A stretch of 64,000 bases of DNA from an uncultured Lachnospiraceae bacterium. GTDB lineage: Bacteria; Bacillota; Clostridia; Lachnospirales; Lachnospiraceae. Shown here piece after piece: positions 50,292 to 59,619 of the stretch. Numbering within the stretch: the first letter of the stretch is position 1; each line of letters starts with the position of its first letter. The translations under genes and the position numbers were made by a program. The DNA lies in contig CADBZI010000002.1 of NCBI GenBank assembly GCA_902799015.1, positions 17,213 to 81,212 on the forward strand. The letters run 5' to 3'. The notes beneath the pieces were generated by a model. It was not told the origin of the DNA. It saw only the letters and a list, made by a program, of their open reading frames with translations, and ran no database searches.

Positions 50292-51737
50292 ATGGCTGAT
50301 GAACAGAACCCGGTTTTTGATCAGACACTACCAACTCCGGAACCGATCACACTGACCTTTGGCGAGGAGAGTGCTCCCGAAGGGAAGGCGCCGGAGCAGA
50401 GTGCGGCAGCGAACCCGACGGAGAGTGCTTCTGATGCGCTTGCGCAGGCAAAGGATGCTCTGTCACAGGCGCAGGGTGTGCTTTCAGATGTACAGAATGC
50501 AGCTGGCGCGACATTTGCTTCGAATGGCGTTTCTGTGGTTGACGCAGTCAATGCTGCGGGAGCGGCTATGGCGGCGGCGCCGGCGTCGGCTCCGTCTGCA
50601 AGCGCTACTTTGAACGCGGCTATGGCGGCAGCACCGGCAGCGCCGGGCGTCTCCTATGGAACGACGGCAGCGCAGAGCGCGGCAGCGGCAGCACAGGATA
50701 CAAGCTTCGCATTCTCGCCGGAAGAACAGGCACAGGTAGATGCATTTGCGGAGCGGATTGATCTGCACAATTCAAATGCGATCATGCAGTATGGTGCCGG
50801 TACGCAGAAGAAGATGTCGGACTTCTCTGACCTTGCGCTGGAAAATGTCAAGAACAAGGACATGGGTGAAGTCGGCAAGATGATCTCCGGTCTGGTTACC
50901 GAGCTGACGGACTTTGATGTCAAAGAGGATGACGGAGGAATCTTCAAGTTCTTCAAGAAGCAGACCAATAAGCTTGTCGCCATGAAGGCGAAGTATGAGA
51001 AGACCGAGAAGTCGGTGGACGACATCGTACGTGTTCTGGAAGGTCATCAGGTTCAGCTGCTGAAGGATGTCGCGACACTCGATAAGATGTACGACATGAA
51101 CCTGGCGTATTTTAAGGAACTGTCCATGTACATCGCAGCCGGCAAGAAGCGGCTGGCCGAGGTCCGGAATGGTGAGCTGAAGCAGCTGCAGGAAAAGGCA
51201 GCAGCCAGCGGAGACGCACAGGATGCTCAGGCAGCAAAGGATCTCGGCGCGCTTTGCGATCGTTTTGAGAAGAAGCTGCATGACCTGGAGCTGACACGCC
51301 AGATTGCGATTCAGACCGGACCGCAGATTCGCCTGGTGCAGGACGCCGATACGCTGATGGCAGAGAAGATCCAATCGACGATCGTCAATACGATTCCGCT
51401 GTGGAAGAATCAGATGGTCATCGCCATGGGAGTCGAGCACTCGAATCAGGCGGCGAAGGCGCAGCATGAGGTTTCGGAGCTGACCAACAATCTTCTGAAG
51501 AAGAACGCAGAGCAGCTGCACACGGCTTCTGTGGAAACCGCGAAAGAATCCGAGAGGGGAATCGTGGATATCGAGACATTGAAGAAGACAAATGCAGAGC
51601 TGATCTCGACGCTGGATGATGTGCTGAAGATTCAGGAGGAAGGCCGCCAGAAGCGTGCAACCGCTGAGCAGGAGATGGCCAAGATGGAATCCGAACTGAA
51701 GGCGAAGCTGCTGGAGCTGTCGAAGACATCGAAGTGA
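50292..51737 (+). CDS. telA: TelA-family (toxic anion resistance) protein
   Basis: A 481-residue soluble protein with AGAGGAGG upstream. The first ~130 residues are Ala/Pro/Gly-rich and probably disordered. From ~155 the helical TelA domain follows, with NSNAIMQYGAGTQKKMSDFSD near its start, YDMNLAYFKELSMYIAAG, and IQSTIVNTIPLWKNQMVIAMG, the family's most conserved block. TelA proteins occur with XpaC in stress or tellurite loci; their exact role is unsettled. The XpaC gene follows 318 bp later, and the stop is followed by a strong terminator. Confidence 0.92.
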   Translation: MADEQNPVFDQTLPTPEPITLTFGEESAPEGKAPEQSAAANPTESASDALAQAKDALSQAQGVLSDVQNAAGATFASNGVSVVDAVNAAGAAMAAAPASAPSASATLNAAMAAAPAAPGVSYGTTAAQSAAAAAQDTSFAFSPEEQAQVDAFAERIDLHNSNAIMQYGAGTQKKMSDFSDLALENVKNKDMGEVGKMISGLVTELTDFDVKEDDGGIFKFFKKQTNKLVAMKAKYEKTEKSVDDIVRVLEGHQVQLLKDVATLDKMYDMNLAYFKELSMYIAAGKKRLAEVRNGELKQLQEKAAASGDAQDAQAAKDLGALCDRFEKKLHDLELTRQIAIQTGPQIRLVQDADTLMAEKIQSTIVNTIPLWKNQMVIAMGVEHSNQAAKAQHEVSELTNNLLKKNAEQLHTASVETAKESERGIVDIETLKKTNAELISTLDDVLKIQEEGRQKRATAEQEMAKMESELKAKLLELSKTSK

Positions 51738-51776
51738 TGGCGCAGACGTACCCAGCGGATGAAAAGAGCAAGTGTA

Positions 51777-51808
51777 AGACAGGACCCTCGCAGGAGGGTC
51801 CTGTCTTT
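51777..51808 (+). terminator. Rho-independent terminator after telA
   Basis: A perfect 13-bp stem, AGACAGGACCCTC/GAGGGTCCTGTCT, with a GCAG loop, followed by a short T stretch. It ends the telA transcript 40 bp after the stop codon. Confidence 0.78.
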
Positions 51809-51818
51809 GCAGTTAAAT

Positions 51819-51940
51819 GTCACCCCCTCCCTGACCAGGCACAAGGCATACACAGGGCTCCTGAACGGAGACTTTTGGGGGCGCAGCGGAGACTCGGAGC
51901 GAGGAGCCCTGTGTACGCCGCAGTACTGGGAGGGGGTGAC
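51819..51940 (+). other. Nested inverted-repeat element (possible MITE or structured RNA)
   Basis: An outer 13-bp pair GTCACCCCCTCCC (51819-51831) and GGGAGGGGGTGAC (51928-51940) encloses an inner 18-bp pair GGCATACACAGGGCTCCT (51845-51862) and AGGAGCCCTGTGTACGCC (51902-51919) with one mismatch. The central loop holds two copies of CGGAGACT. The element fills the middle of the 318-bp gap between telA and xpaC. I see no gene in this gap; the rest holds the telA terminator and the xpaC promoter. Confidence 0.72.
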
Positions 51941-51987
51941 CCGTAATGCCCGCAGGCAGGCGCTTCAAAGATCCCGTCAGGACCAGA

Positions 51988-52016
51988 TGGAGTTTTTTCT
52001 GCATTTGTTCTATAAT
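51988..52016 (+). promoter_or_regulatory. Candidate promoter for the xpaC-like gene
   Basis: A consensus -10 TATAAT (52011-52016), with a weak -35 (TGGAGT, 51988-51993) at 17 bp. The start codon is 40 bp downstream of the -10. Confidence 0.55.
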
Positions 52017-52055
52017 AGCTTAAATACTGCATGATCCATGGAAGGTGAGACTGTC

Positions 52056-53480
52056 ATGAGTGATAGGAAAGAAAAGTTTGATCCGATCGATGCGGTCGGC
52101 AATATTGCGGATATTGTCAACAAGTCCCTTGCTTCGGGTGACTATTCTTCGCTGAACCGCGAGATTACGAAAGCGTTGAATGAGGCGGCGGACGCTGTGC
52201 ATGATTCGATTTTCTCCACACCGTTTTTCAGGGTGGATGGGGCGAAGACGTATCGCGCCGATACCAAGAGCAGCTACAACGATGCGTGGAATGGGAAACG
52301 CTCCGCTCGTTCCTCCAGGTCTTCGAAGAACGATGGGGTAGTGAGCTCTGCCGGCGCTCATGCAAGGGTGATCCTCGGCACGGTGTCTGCCTGTTTCTGC
52401 GGCATCTTGTTCGCCGCGGGAATCGGGATCGGGGAAGGCGCGTTTGCCGCGTTTTTCGGCGCTTTGACTGCGTTCAGCGGCTGGAATATGTTTAAGGGCT
52501 TCCAGAAGATCGGCCGGATCAACCGGGCGAAGAAGATCCTGAAGATGATGGAGGGGCGCGACACCATCACGATCGAAGAGATCGCAGCTGCATTTGGCAA
52601 GAGCGAGCAATGGGTTGCCGACGACATCCAGGCAATGGTGCGCGATGGCATTTTCATGGGAAAGACGTACATGGACAAGGAAGAGACCGCGTTCATGATC
52701 AGCCACGAGGCCTACAATCAGTACCGCGAAACGATGCGTGCCTACGAGGAGCGCCGGAAAGCAGAAGAGAAGGAGAGCGTTTTCCGGAAAGAGGATCTGA
52801 AGGAATATGGCAAGATGGAGCGAAATGCCGCCAAGCGTGAGCAAAACAGCGTGCGTGAGGCTGCCCGCCTTGACAAGGAGACCGCGGAGATGGTCGATGA
52901 GGGGAAGGCTTTCATCTCGCACATCCATCAGAAGAATGAAGAGGTTCCGGATCCGGTCTTTACCGAGAAGGTGGACCGGCTTGAGAAGATTGTCACCAAT
53001 ATCTTCGATCGTGTAGCGGCATCCCCGGAAAATGCACCTGATCTGCATCGTCTGATGAAGTATTATCTTCCAACCACGCAGAAACTGGTGGACACCTACG
53101 CGACCCTGGATAAGCAGGCGGTGCAGGGAGAAAACATCGAGAACGCAAAACGCGAGATCATTTCCTCACTGGATACGATCAATGAGGCGTTTGAAAAGTT
53201 CCTGGATCAGTTCTTCCAGTCGACGGCCTGGGATGTGTCCAGTGACATCTCTGTGATGAACCAGATGATGGCGCAGGACGGGCTGACAGGCGGAAATGAT
53301 TTTGCCAGGGCTGCGGCTGCCGCGAAGGCGGCGTCAGAGGCGCAGGTGCAGCAGGCGGCGCAGGAAGCCGCACAGCAGACGACACAGCAGACGACACAGC
53401 AGGCCGCGCAGCATACAGGCGGCGTAAAAGTTCAGACAATGGGCGGCGTGCAGGCACTGGTGCAGGAAGAAGAGCAGTAA
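52056..53480 (+). CDS. xpaC: XpaC-family (5-bromo-4-chloroindolyl phosphate hydrolysis) membrane protein
   Basis: A 474-residue protein from ATG 52056, with GAAGGTGAG eight bases upstream; ATG 52038 lacks an RBS. Two hydrophobic segments lie at about 109-130 and 132-150. A winged-helix-like part (TITIEEIAAAFGKSEQWVADDIQAMVRDGIF) and a charged helical part follow, then the conserved XpaC C-terminal block (KVDRLEKIVTNIFDRV, RLMKYYLPTTQKLVDTYATL). The last ~50 residues are Ala/Gln repeats (QAAQEAAQQTTQQ). XpaC and TelA pairs are widespread in Bacillota. The role is unsettled. Confidence 0.9.
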   Translation: MSDRKEKFDPIDAVGNIADIVNKSLASGDYSSLNREITKALNEAADAVHDSIFSTPFFRVDGAKTYRADTKSSYNDAWNGKRSARSSRSSKNDGVVSSAGAHARVILGTVSACFCGILFAAGIGIGEGAFAAFFGALTAFSGWNMFKGFQKIGRINRAKKILKMMEGRDTITIEEIAAAFGKSEQWVADDIQAMVRDGIFMGKTYMDKEETAFMISHEAYNQYRETMRAYEERRKAEEKESVFRKEDLKEYGKMERNAAKREQNSVREAARLDKETAEMVDEGKAFISHIHQKNEEVPDPVFTEKVDRLEKIVTNIFDRVAASPENAPDLHRLMKYYLPTTQKLVDTYATLDKQAVQGENIENAKREIISSLDTINEAFEKFLDQFFQSTAWDVSSDISVMNQMMAQDGLTGGNDFARAAAAAKAASEAQVQQAAQEAAQQTTQQTTQQAAQHTGGVKVQTMGGVQALVQEEEQ

Positions 53481-53481
53481 C

Positions 53482-53510
53482 TTGCGGTCTTTTACAATTC
53501 GCGTTATAAT
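53482..53510 (+). promoter_or_regulatory. Promoter for the zinc-ribbon membrane protein gene
   Basis: TTGCGG (53482-53487), 17-bp spacer, and a perfect TATAAT (53505-53510). It lies right after the xpaC stop and 37 bp before the next start. Confidence 0.6.
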
Positions 53511-53546
53511 GGCCCATAGTATGTCAGTTTCACGGGAGATGTGGAT

Positions 53547-55175
53547 ATGAAAAGATGTATGTACTGCGGACATGAGAATGAGGATTCCCTTACATCGTGT
53601 TCCGTATGCGGGAATAAGCTGGGAAATGCGCTGCTGACGCAGGAGCCGGTGACGGCTGAGGAGGCTGCCGCGCAGGAGAGCATGCCGGACGAGGCGGGTG
53701 CTTCAGGCGGCATGACGGAGGATGGAGCGCAGCGTGCGGCCGGTGCCGGGGAGATGCCGGGCGGTGCGCAGAAGGATGCTGCGGGAGATGACAGCTACGG
53801 TGCGCAGCAGGATGCACAGTATGGTGCGTCGGAGGCATCAGACAGCCAGAGCGCCGCGGACGAAGCAATGTATTCGCAGGAGCCGGCATTTGCGGGACAG
53901 ATCCCCGTGAACAGCCAGTTCGGCGAGACAGCGCCTGCGGGACAGTTCCAGGATGGTGAGAACACCTACGCAGGCCAGCCGGCAGGCGGGAATGCAGGTT
54001 CCTATACGGGTGAGAATCCGTACGCCAGCCATTATACCGGAGAGAATCCGTATACCGGTCAGACACCGGATATGACGCCCGGGTACGGTGAGGACTGGAG
54101 ACAGGATGTCGGCCGCGGCCAGACGTATGGCGCCAGAACGCAGTACAGGGAAAGACGTGAGGCGCGGCGTTCTCAGAACGCGCAGCGGGAAGGCGTTTCC
54201 GGCGGTGTGTACAACAACGGCAGCAATCAGTATGGCGCAAGCGGCCGTGATCAGTATGGCAGCTCCGGATATGGTTATCGCCAGCCGGGCGGACAGGAAG
54301 TGCAGGGTGCGCGCGGAGACTACGGAAGACGTGAGAGCACCGGCGGCAGCAAGATGTTCATGGTCAAGGCGCGCAAGAGAGTCAAGAGCGTGACATTTTT
54401 CCTGATGGCTCTGACCTTCACAGCGATGTTTGCGCTGAATGTCTATAACATTTACTGCGGAAATGCACTCCGCAATATTACCGATTCCGAGTCGATGCTT
54501 GCGAACATCCTCTCCGGAACAGGGACAAACTTCTTCACGCAGATGCTGACGGAGCTGGCCTCCCAGATGGTGAAGATGGTTGTGAATGTGCAGGGCATCA
54601 TTGCACAGCTGGGTAAGACAGTTGAGCTTGGAATCGCGATTGTATTCCTCGTACCGAATGTACTTTACTGCCTGGCACTGTGGCTGATGTTCTTCCGCAC
54701 CGATACGAAGCGCCGCCAGTTCCCGATGGGCGGCTACACACTGGCCAGAGTCATGATGATTCTGAAGTTCCTTGTTGCATGCCTGGTGCTTGCCATAGGC
54801 CTGGTTATTTCCGTGTACTTTGTCGTTGTCGGCGCGCAGAGGAAGTCCGGTTCCATTGATTCTTCGCTGATCCAGGGCGTGATTCTCCTGATCGTGATGA
54901 TCGTTGTGTCCATCTTTGTGGTGATGTATTACATCCAGTGGATGTTCTGCCTCAAGGTCGTCAGAGACAATGCAAAGAAAGGAACGGATCCCGGCCGGAT
55001 GCCCGGATTCGTGGTATTCCTCTCGATCCTTTGTGCGGCGATCTGTGTTCTTCTCATGATTCCCATGGCGCCGAATGATTACATCGGACTTGCGTCACGC
55101 GGAGCAGCAGCACTGTACTTCCTGGTCTCGGGTCTGTGGGTGCTGATCTACAAGATCAAGGTCAAGAGGAATTAA
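53547..55175 (+). CDS. Zinc-ribbon membrane protein with long Gly/Gln/Tyr-rich linker
   Basis: A 542-residue protein from ATG 53547, with CGGGAG eight bases upstream; the GTG at 53541 is too close to the RBS. An N-terminal zinc ribbon (CMYCGHENEDSLTSCSVCG, two CxxC pairs) is followed by ~240 residues of low complexity containing ENPYASHY- and ENPYTGQ-like repeats. From ~280 come five membrane segments (LMALTFTAMFALNVYNIY, LGIAIVFLVPNVLYCLALWLMF and later ones). This is common zinc-ribbon membrane architecture with unknown function. It may join TelA and XpaC in an envelope stress role. Confidence 0.75.
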   Translation: MKRCMYCGHENEDSLTSCSVCGNKLGNALLTQEPVTAEEAAAQESMPDEAGASGGMTEDGAQRAAGAGEMPGGAQKDAAGDDSYGAQQDAQYGASEASDSQSAADEAMYSQEPAFAGQIPVNSQFGETAPAGQFQDGENTYAGQPAGGNAGSYTGENPYASHYTGENPYTGQTPDMTPGYGEDWRQDVGRGQTYGARTQYRERREARRSQNAQREGVSGGVYNNGSNQYGASGRDQYGSSGYGYRQPGGQEVQGARGDYGRRESTGGSKMFMVKARKRVKSVTFFLMALTFTAMFALNVYNIYCGNALRNITDSESMLANILSGTGTNFFTQMLTELASQMVKMVVNVQGIIAQLGKTVELGIAIVFLVPNVLYCLALWLMFFRTDTKRRQFPMGGYTLARVMMILKFLVACLVLAIGLVISVYFVVVGAQRKSGSIDSSLIQGVILLIVMIVVSIFVVMYYIQWMFCLKVVRDNAKKGTDPGRMPGFVVFLSILCAAICVLLMIPMAPNDYIGLASRGAAALYFLVSGLWVLIYKIKVKRN

Positions 55176-55202
55176 GTGCAGCATATATCGGAAGATCAAA
55201 AT

Positions 55203-55228
55203 AGCCGGGCGCTGGGAGCCCGGCTTTT
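55203..55228 (+). terminator. Rho-independent terminator after the zinc-ribbon gene
   Basis: AGCCGGGC/GCCCGGCT with a 7-base loop, running directly into TTTT. It lies 28 bp after the stop codon. Confidence 0.87.
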
Positions 55229-55261
55229 CCTTCTGAAAATCTTAACAATTCTTTTCGGGAA

Positions 55262-55289
55262 TTGAGTGATGACGTACGCAATTGATAAT
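55262..55289 (+). promoter_or_regulatory. Candidate promoter for the first L,D-transpeptidase gene
   Basis: TTGAGT (55262-55267), 16 bp, GATAAT (55284-55289). It is the best of several AT-rich options in the gap between the terminator and the start at 55393, which leaves a leader of about 100 bp. Confidence 0.4.
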
Positions 55290-55392
55290 GATATATTGTG
55301 TATATCCTGAAAACAAGGATCGATGAGAATCGAACCAAGGGGCAGTTATAAACGTTATAAACAGGGGTAGAAAGAAACAGGGGTACAGAACA

Positions 55393-56817
55393 TTGACTAA
55401 GATTATGACATGGATTCTCGGTGTTGCTGCAGCGCTGCTTGCCGCGATTATCCTCATTTCTTTTTTGTTTTTGCGCAAAGAGTGGAATCGGACCACATTC
55501 TTTGACCATACCTCCATCAATGGCTTTGATGTGTCGGGCAAGAGTCCGGAGGAGGTTCTTCCGATCTTTACTGAGGAATACACGAAGGCACAGGTCCATC
55601 TGACAGAGAATGGCAAGGATGAGGCGGTGTGGTCTTTGGCGGAGGTCGGTTATACGATCGATGAGACCGCGCTGATGTCCGGTATCCAGGATGCGATCGG
55701 AAAGCAGAAGAGCTCGATCCCGGTACTGCTGGATTCCCTGATGAACGGGAATTCATTTGAGATCGATGTCCCGTTCCGCTTCGATGCTCAGACGCTCAAT
55801 GCCGCGGTGACAACTGCAAATATGGCAGACGAGCGCATTCAGAATGAGGATGCCGAGATTACATACGACCAGGAAACGAAGACCTATGCCATCAAGCCTG
55901 AGGTACAGGGAACCATGCTGAACGATTCTGATATTCAGCATCTTGTTCAGCAGGCTGTGGACGGAGCGGTCGGCGGCACGCAGCCGCAGACACAGATCCA
56001 GGCTGCGATTCCCGAATCGCTGTACATCGTTCCGTCGATTCTTTCCACAGATGCGGGCCTGAACCTTAAAGTGAATACATTTAACGCCTATGATAAGGCT
56101 GTCATCACCTATGTATTCGGCGACGAGAAGGAAGTGCTCGACTGGAACACAGTCTGTGACTGGGTGGTCTTTGAGGGAGATCAGGGCTATCTGAGCGAGG
56201 AGAAGCTCCGCGAGTATGTCATGAACATGGGGCAGAAGTACAACACGATCTATTATGACCGTGTCTTCCATACAACGGGCGGCAGCGACATTACCTTCTC
56301 GGAGAATGACAACAATTACGGATATCTGATTGACGAAGAAGGGGAGTATGCGCAGCTGCTTGCGGATCTTCAGGCCAATACCCAGACGGAGCGTGAGCCG
56401 ATCTATGCGTACACCGGTGTTGGCCGGCATGGAAGAGATGACATGGCGTCTTATGTCGAGGTGTCGATCGGCGCGCAGCATCTGTGGTTCTACAAGGATT
56501 ATCAGCTGATGATTGAGACCGATGTCGTGACCGGATGCATCGCGAAGAACACGCCGACGCAGACAGGCATATTCCCGATTGCCTACAAGGAAAGCCCTGC
56601 AACCCTGATCCCGTCCAATGAGACAAATGGAACGCCGGTGCAGTACTGGATGCCGTTCTACGACGGGCAGGGGCTGCACGACGCGAGCTGGAGAGCAGCA
56701 TTCGGCGGGCAGATCTACCAGACCGCCGGTTCACACGGGTGCGTCAATATGCCTTACTATGCTGCAGAGTACATTTTCAACAATGCCGATACCGGAACAC
56801 CGGTGGTGTTGTATTAA
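55393..56817 (+). CDS. L,D-transpeptidase with PG-binding_4-like region (YkuD), copy A
   Basis: A 474-residue protein. The start is taken as TTG 55393, nine bases after AGGGG; ATG 55405 is an alternative. One membrane helix (~5-26) is followed by PG-binding_4-like sequence with TSINGFDVSGKSPEEV at ~37, typical of Clostridia, and a YkuD domain from ~345 (YVEVSIGAQHLWFYKDYQLM). The catalytic motif is SHGCVNMP, with its Cys and His present. It should form 3-3 cross-links in peptidoglycan or attach proteins. A larger paralog follows at 57046. Confidence 0.9.
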   Translation: MTKIMTWILGVAAALLAAIILISFLFLRKEWNRTTFFDHTSINGFDVSGKSPEEVLPIFTEEYTKAQVHLTENGKDEAVWSLAEVGYTIDETALMSGIQDAIGKQKSSIPVLLDSLMNGNSFEIDVPFRFDAQTLNAAVTTANMADERIQNEDAEITYDQETKTYAIKPEVQGTMLNDSDIQHLVQQAVDGAVGGTQPQTQIQAAIPESLYIVPSILSTDAGLNLKVNTFNAYDKAVITYVFGDEKEVLDWNTVCDWVVFEGDQGYLSEEKLREYVMNMGQKYNTIYYDRVFHTTGGSDITFSENDNNYGYLIDEEGEYAQLLADLQANTQTEREPIYAYTGVGRHGRDDMASYVEVSIGAQHLWFYKDYQLMIETDVVTGCIAKNTPTQTGIFPIAYKESPATLIPSNETNGTPVQYWMPFYDGQGLHDASWRAAFGGQIYQTAGSHGCVNMPYYAAEYIFNNADTGTPVVLY

Positions 56818-56934
56818 GCATTTTACGAACCGTTCTTCGTGAATCTGTCAGGACCTGTATCTTCGTGGAAAAGTATGTGTATAACCGGTGTAAAAGACGG
56901 TGAAAACTTTTTCCGGAAACAGGTCTCTTTTTAA

Positions 56935-56962
56935 TTGAATTTCCGGTGTGATTCGATATAAT
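56935..56962 (+). promoter_or_regulatory. Promoter for the second L,D-transpeptidase gene
   Basis: TTGAAT (56935-56940), 16-bp spacer, TATAAT (56957-56962), 84 bp before the start at 57046. The match is good in both boxes. Confidence 0.68.
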
Positions 56963-57045
56963 AGAAACGTATTATGTGCAAAGGGGAGCTGAACCGGCAA
57001 TTAAGGGGGCCGGGTCAGTGAGGAACAGTTAGTAAGGGGCAGCAG

Positions 57046-59430
57046 ATGAATAGGGGCAATCTGGCGGAAGATCCAAGGTCGGGTCTGTCGTCTTCAAGCC
57101 GTTATTCCCGCAATGGAGGGGAGAAGAATTCCCTTCTGTATGTCGACAGCAGTTCTCTGAGGAAAGAGCGGAGAGCAGCAGAGCGCAGAGCCGGGAATCA
57201 GGCCAGCACGATTAAGGGTAATCACAACGCGAAAAGGAAAAAGAGCGTCGGACGCGGTCTTGCTGACAGCCATATGGACAGGCTGGAGGTGGGAAGCGAC
57301 GGACGCTTGTTTCGCGTTAAGGAATCTTCAGAATCTGCCTCCTCTATGCATAAGCAAGGCAACGTGGAAACGACCGCTGCCTCTGCCCATACATCCACTC
57401 TAACCTCTTCCGATTCTGAGCATACAAACCAGCCTGCAGCTGAAAACACTGCAAATGCTGCACCGCAGATCCGTCCTGCAATCACCGGAGAGATCATCAC
57501 GCAGACTGCAAAGCCGCAGCGGAGCTACCTCACCCAGAAAAATCCTCTTCTGAAAAAGAAGCCCGCAAAAAACGCGGGATTCAAGCGCAGGGCGAAAGCA
57601 AAGACGGCCGTTGCCTCCCAGGAGGAAAGCGCGGCAGCCGAGAAGTCGGCAGCATCTGGCGAAGTGTCTACACCGGCGGTCAGGGAAACGGAAGCTGCGA
57701 ATGAGCAGTCCGCACCGGCGGTCAAGGAAACGGAAGAGCGGAATGAGCAGTCCGCACCGGCGGTCAAGGAAACGGATGAGCGGAATGCACAGTTTGCACC
57801 GGGCATCAGGACGATGCTGCGCCGGTTTCGCGTTCCGATCATCGTGTCAGCCGTGACGCTTGCGTCGGCAGGCTATGGCTATGCAGCATGGCATTACAGT
57901 GACCGCTTCTATCCGGGAACAGAGTTTTTCGGAATTCCTGCGGCAGAGCTTTCGGTGTATGACGTGAAGGCTGCGGTGAAGGCGAAGGTGGATTCCTACA
58001 GTCTGCAGCTGGAGGCGAGGAAGCCTTTTGTGGACTCCTCCGAACAGGAAGAGTCTGCGTTTGCGAGTAAGAACGTGATTGACGCGGAAGACGTTGAGAT
58101 GGTCTACTGCGACAACAATGAGATCGATGACGCAATGAAGCGTCAGAGAAGCTGGGCATGGCCGGTTATGATGCTTGCGCAGCTGTTTGGCGAACGCAAT
58201 TCTGCGTTTGAGACTTCTTACAATGCGGATCTGGTTCCGGAAGCGGTAAGCAATCTGGCATGCATGCAGAAGTCGAATATGATCAAGCCGCAGAACGCGC
58301 AGGTGGTTCTGACAGATGACGGTGCCCGGGTTCAGACAGAGATCTATGGAACGACGCTGGATGTGGAGAAGACGGAAGAGACGGTTAAAAAAGCATTGAA
58401 CGATGGATGCACATCCATCGATCTGGATGCGCTCGGCCTGTATGTGAATCCGAAAGTGAACAGCAGTGACCTCAGCCTTGCCTCAAAGGCGATGGCAATG
58501 AACAAGGTTCTCGGCGCGAAGATTCTTCTGAGATTCGGAAACCGCACGGAAGTGATCAACTCTGAGGTGATCGCGAGATTCCTTACCAAAGAAGGCAGCT
58601 CGTACACACTGAACGAAGAGAAGGTCAGAAGGTATGTGTCCCGTCTTGCGAAGAAGTACGATACCTATCAGTGCGAGCGCGAGTTCTTCACAAGCATCGG
58701 CACGAAGGTGACGCTGGAAGAAGGCATCGGAGATTACGGCTGGCTGCTCGATCAGGAAGCTGTTTACGAGCAGATCCTCGAGGCAATCCGCAGCCAGAAG
58801 AAAACAACGATTACACCGATCTTTACGCGGGAAGCGTACTGCGCAGATGCAGATGATATCGGAGACACTTACGTTGAGATCAGCCTGACGAATCAGATGA
58901 TGTGGTTCTACAAGAATGGCATGCTGGTTGTAAAGACGCCCGTCGTCACGGGGAATCCTTACGCAGGACATGAGACTCCTTCGGGCGGCGTATGGTCATT
59001 AAAGGGTAAGATGCGGAATCAGACACTGAGCGGTCAGGGCTATGCTTCTCCGGTTGACTACTGGATGCCGTTCAACAATGGTGTTGGGATTCATGATATG
59101 CAGAGCAGGGCATATTTCGGCGGAACCATCTATCTGGGAAGCGGATCCCACGGGTGTGTGAACACGCCGCTCTCGGCAGTGAAGCTGATCTATGACCAGA
59201 TCGAAGAAGGCGTCCCGGTTATTGTCTATAAGGATGAATCGGAGGAGGCTTACGCACACTGCACGGACCCGGTTGATGTACAGAGCCTGAACGCACAGAT
59301 TGAAGACAGCTACGGAACGGTTGAGGATGATGGGATCGGATCGATCGTGGCATGGTCCAGGTCAAAGGCAGCACAGGCGGCTGTCAGTGCGCAGCAGGCA
59401 GCGGTTCAGAACACAACACCGGTCACGTAA
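57046..59430 (+). CDS. L,D-transpeptidase with long cytoplasmic region (YkuD), copy B
   Basis: A 794-residue protein from ATG 57046, with AAGGGG upstream. Residues 1-~260 are hydrophilic and low in order, with Ser/Thr/Ala/Lys-rich parts and three 14-residue repeats. A membrane helix (~262-282) follows, then a PG-binding_4-like region (~300-580) and a YkuD domain (YVEISLTNQMMWFYKNGMLV onward). The catalytic motif SGSHGCVNTP is intact. The cytoplasmic part is far longer than in copy A and might tie the enzyme to a division or growth complex; that is inference. Confidence 0.9.
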   Translation: MNRGNLAEDPRSGLSSSSRYSRNGGEKNSLLYVDSSSLRKERRAAERRAGNQASTIKGNHNAKRKKSVGRGLADSHMDRLEVGSDGRLFRVKESSESASSMHKQGNVETTAASAHTSTLTSSDSEHTNQPAAENTANAAPQIRPAITGEIITQTAKPQRSYLTQKNPLLKKKPAKNAGFKRRAKAKTAVASQEESAAAEKSAASGEVSTPAVRETEAANEQSAPAVKETEERNEQSAPAVKETDERNAQFAPGIRTMLRRFRVPIIVSAVTLASAGYGYAAWHYSDRFYPGTEFFGIPAAELSVYDVKAAVKAKVDSYSLQLEARKPFVDSSEQEESAFASKNVIDAEDVEMVYCDNNEIDDAMKRQRSWAWPVMMLAQLFGERNSAFETSYNADLVPEAVSNLACMQKSNMIKPQNAQVVLTDDGARVQTEIYGTTLDVEKTEETVKKALNDGCTSIDLDALGLYVNPKVNSSDLSLASKAMAMNKVLGAKILLRFGNRTEVINSEVIARFLTKEGSSYTLNEEKVRRYVSRLAKKYDTYQCEREFFTSIGTKVTLEEGIGDYGWLLDQEAVYEQILEAIRSQKKTTITPIFTREAYCADADDIGDTYVEISLTNQMMWFYKNGMLVVKTPVVTGNPYAGHETPSGGVWSLKGKMRNQTLSGQGYASPVDYWMPFNNGVGIHDMQSRAYFGGTIYLGSGSHGCVNTPLSAVKLIYDQIEEGVPVIVYKDESEEAYAHCTDPVDVQSLNAQIEDSYGTVEDDGIGSIVAWSRSKAAQAAVSAQQAAVQNTTPVT
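57672..57797 (+). repeat. Three 42-bp tandem repeats inside the transpeptidase gene
   Basis: Units at 57672-57713, 57714-57755 and 57756-57797 encode PAVRETEAANEQSA, PAVKETEERNEQSA and PAVKETDERNAQFA. The last two units are nearly identical at DNA level, so copy number may vary between strains. Confidence 0.85.
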
Positions 59431-59478
59431 ACAGCGCAGCAGGCAGCGGTCCGGAACACAACACCGGTCACGTAAACA
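59389..59478 (+). repeat. 45-bp tandem duplication across the transpeptidase stop codon
   Basis: 59389-59433 and 59434-59478 are near-identical, with two changed bases side by side, and a third partial copy begins at 59479. The unit holds the last 13 codons and the TAA of the gene, so the second copy is untranslated. Confidence 0.85.
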
Positions 59479-59619
59479 GTGCAGCAGGGATACGGCTGCA
59501 CTCAGCCGATAGGGGCACGTTTCGACAGGCGGCGGGTAACAGGCATTCGCCTGATAGCGGAGAAAACCTGGCATAGAGCCGGCTGAGTTGATTTGAACAA
59601 ATGTCGGAACATATCGACA

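Noticed and set aside
57672-57797. Regularly spaced repeats considered as a CRISPR array
   Set aside because: The repeats are directly adjacent with no spacers, in frame, and encode a 14-residue protein repeat.
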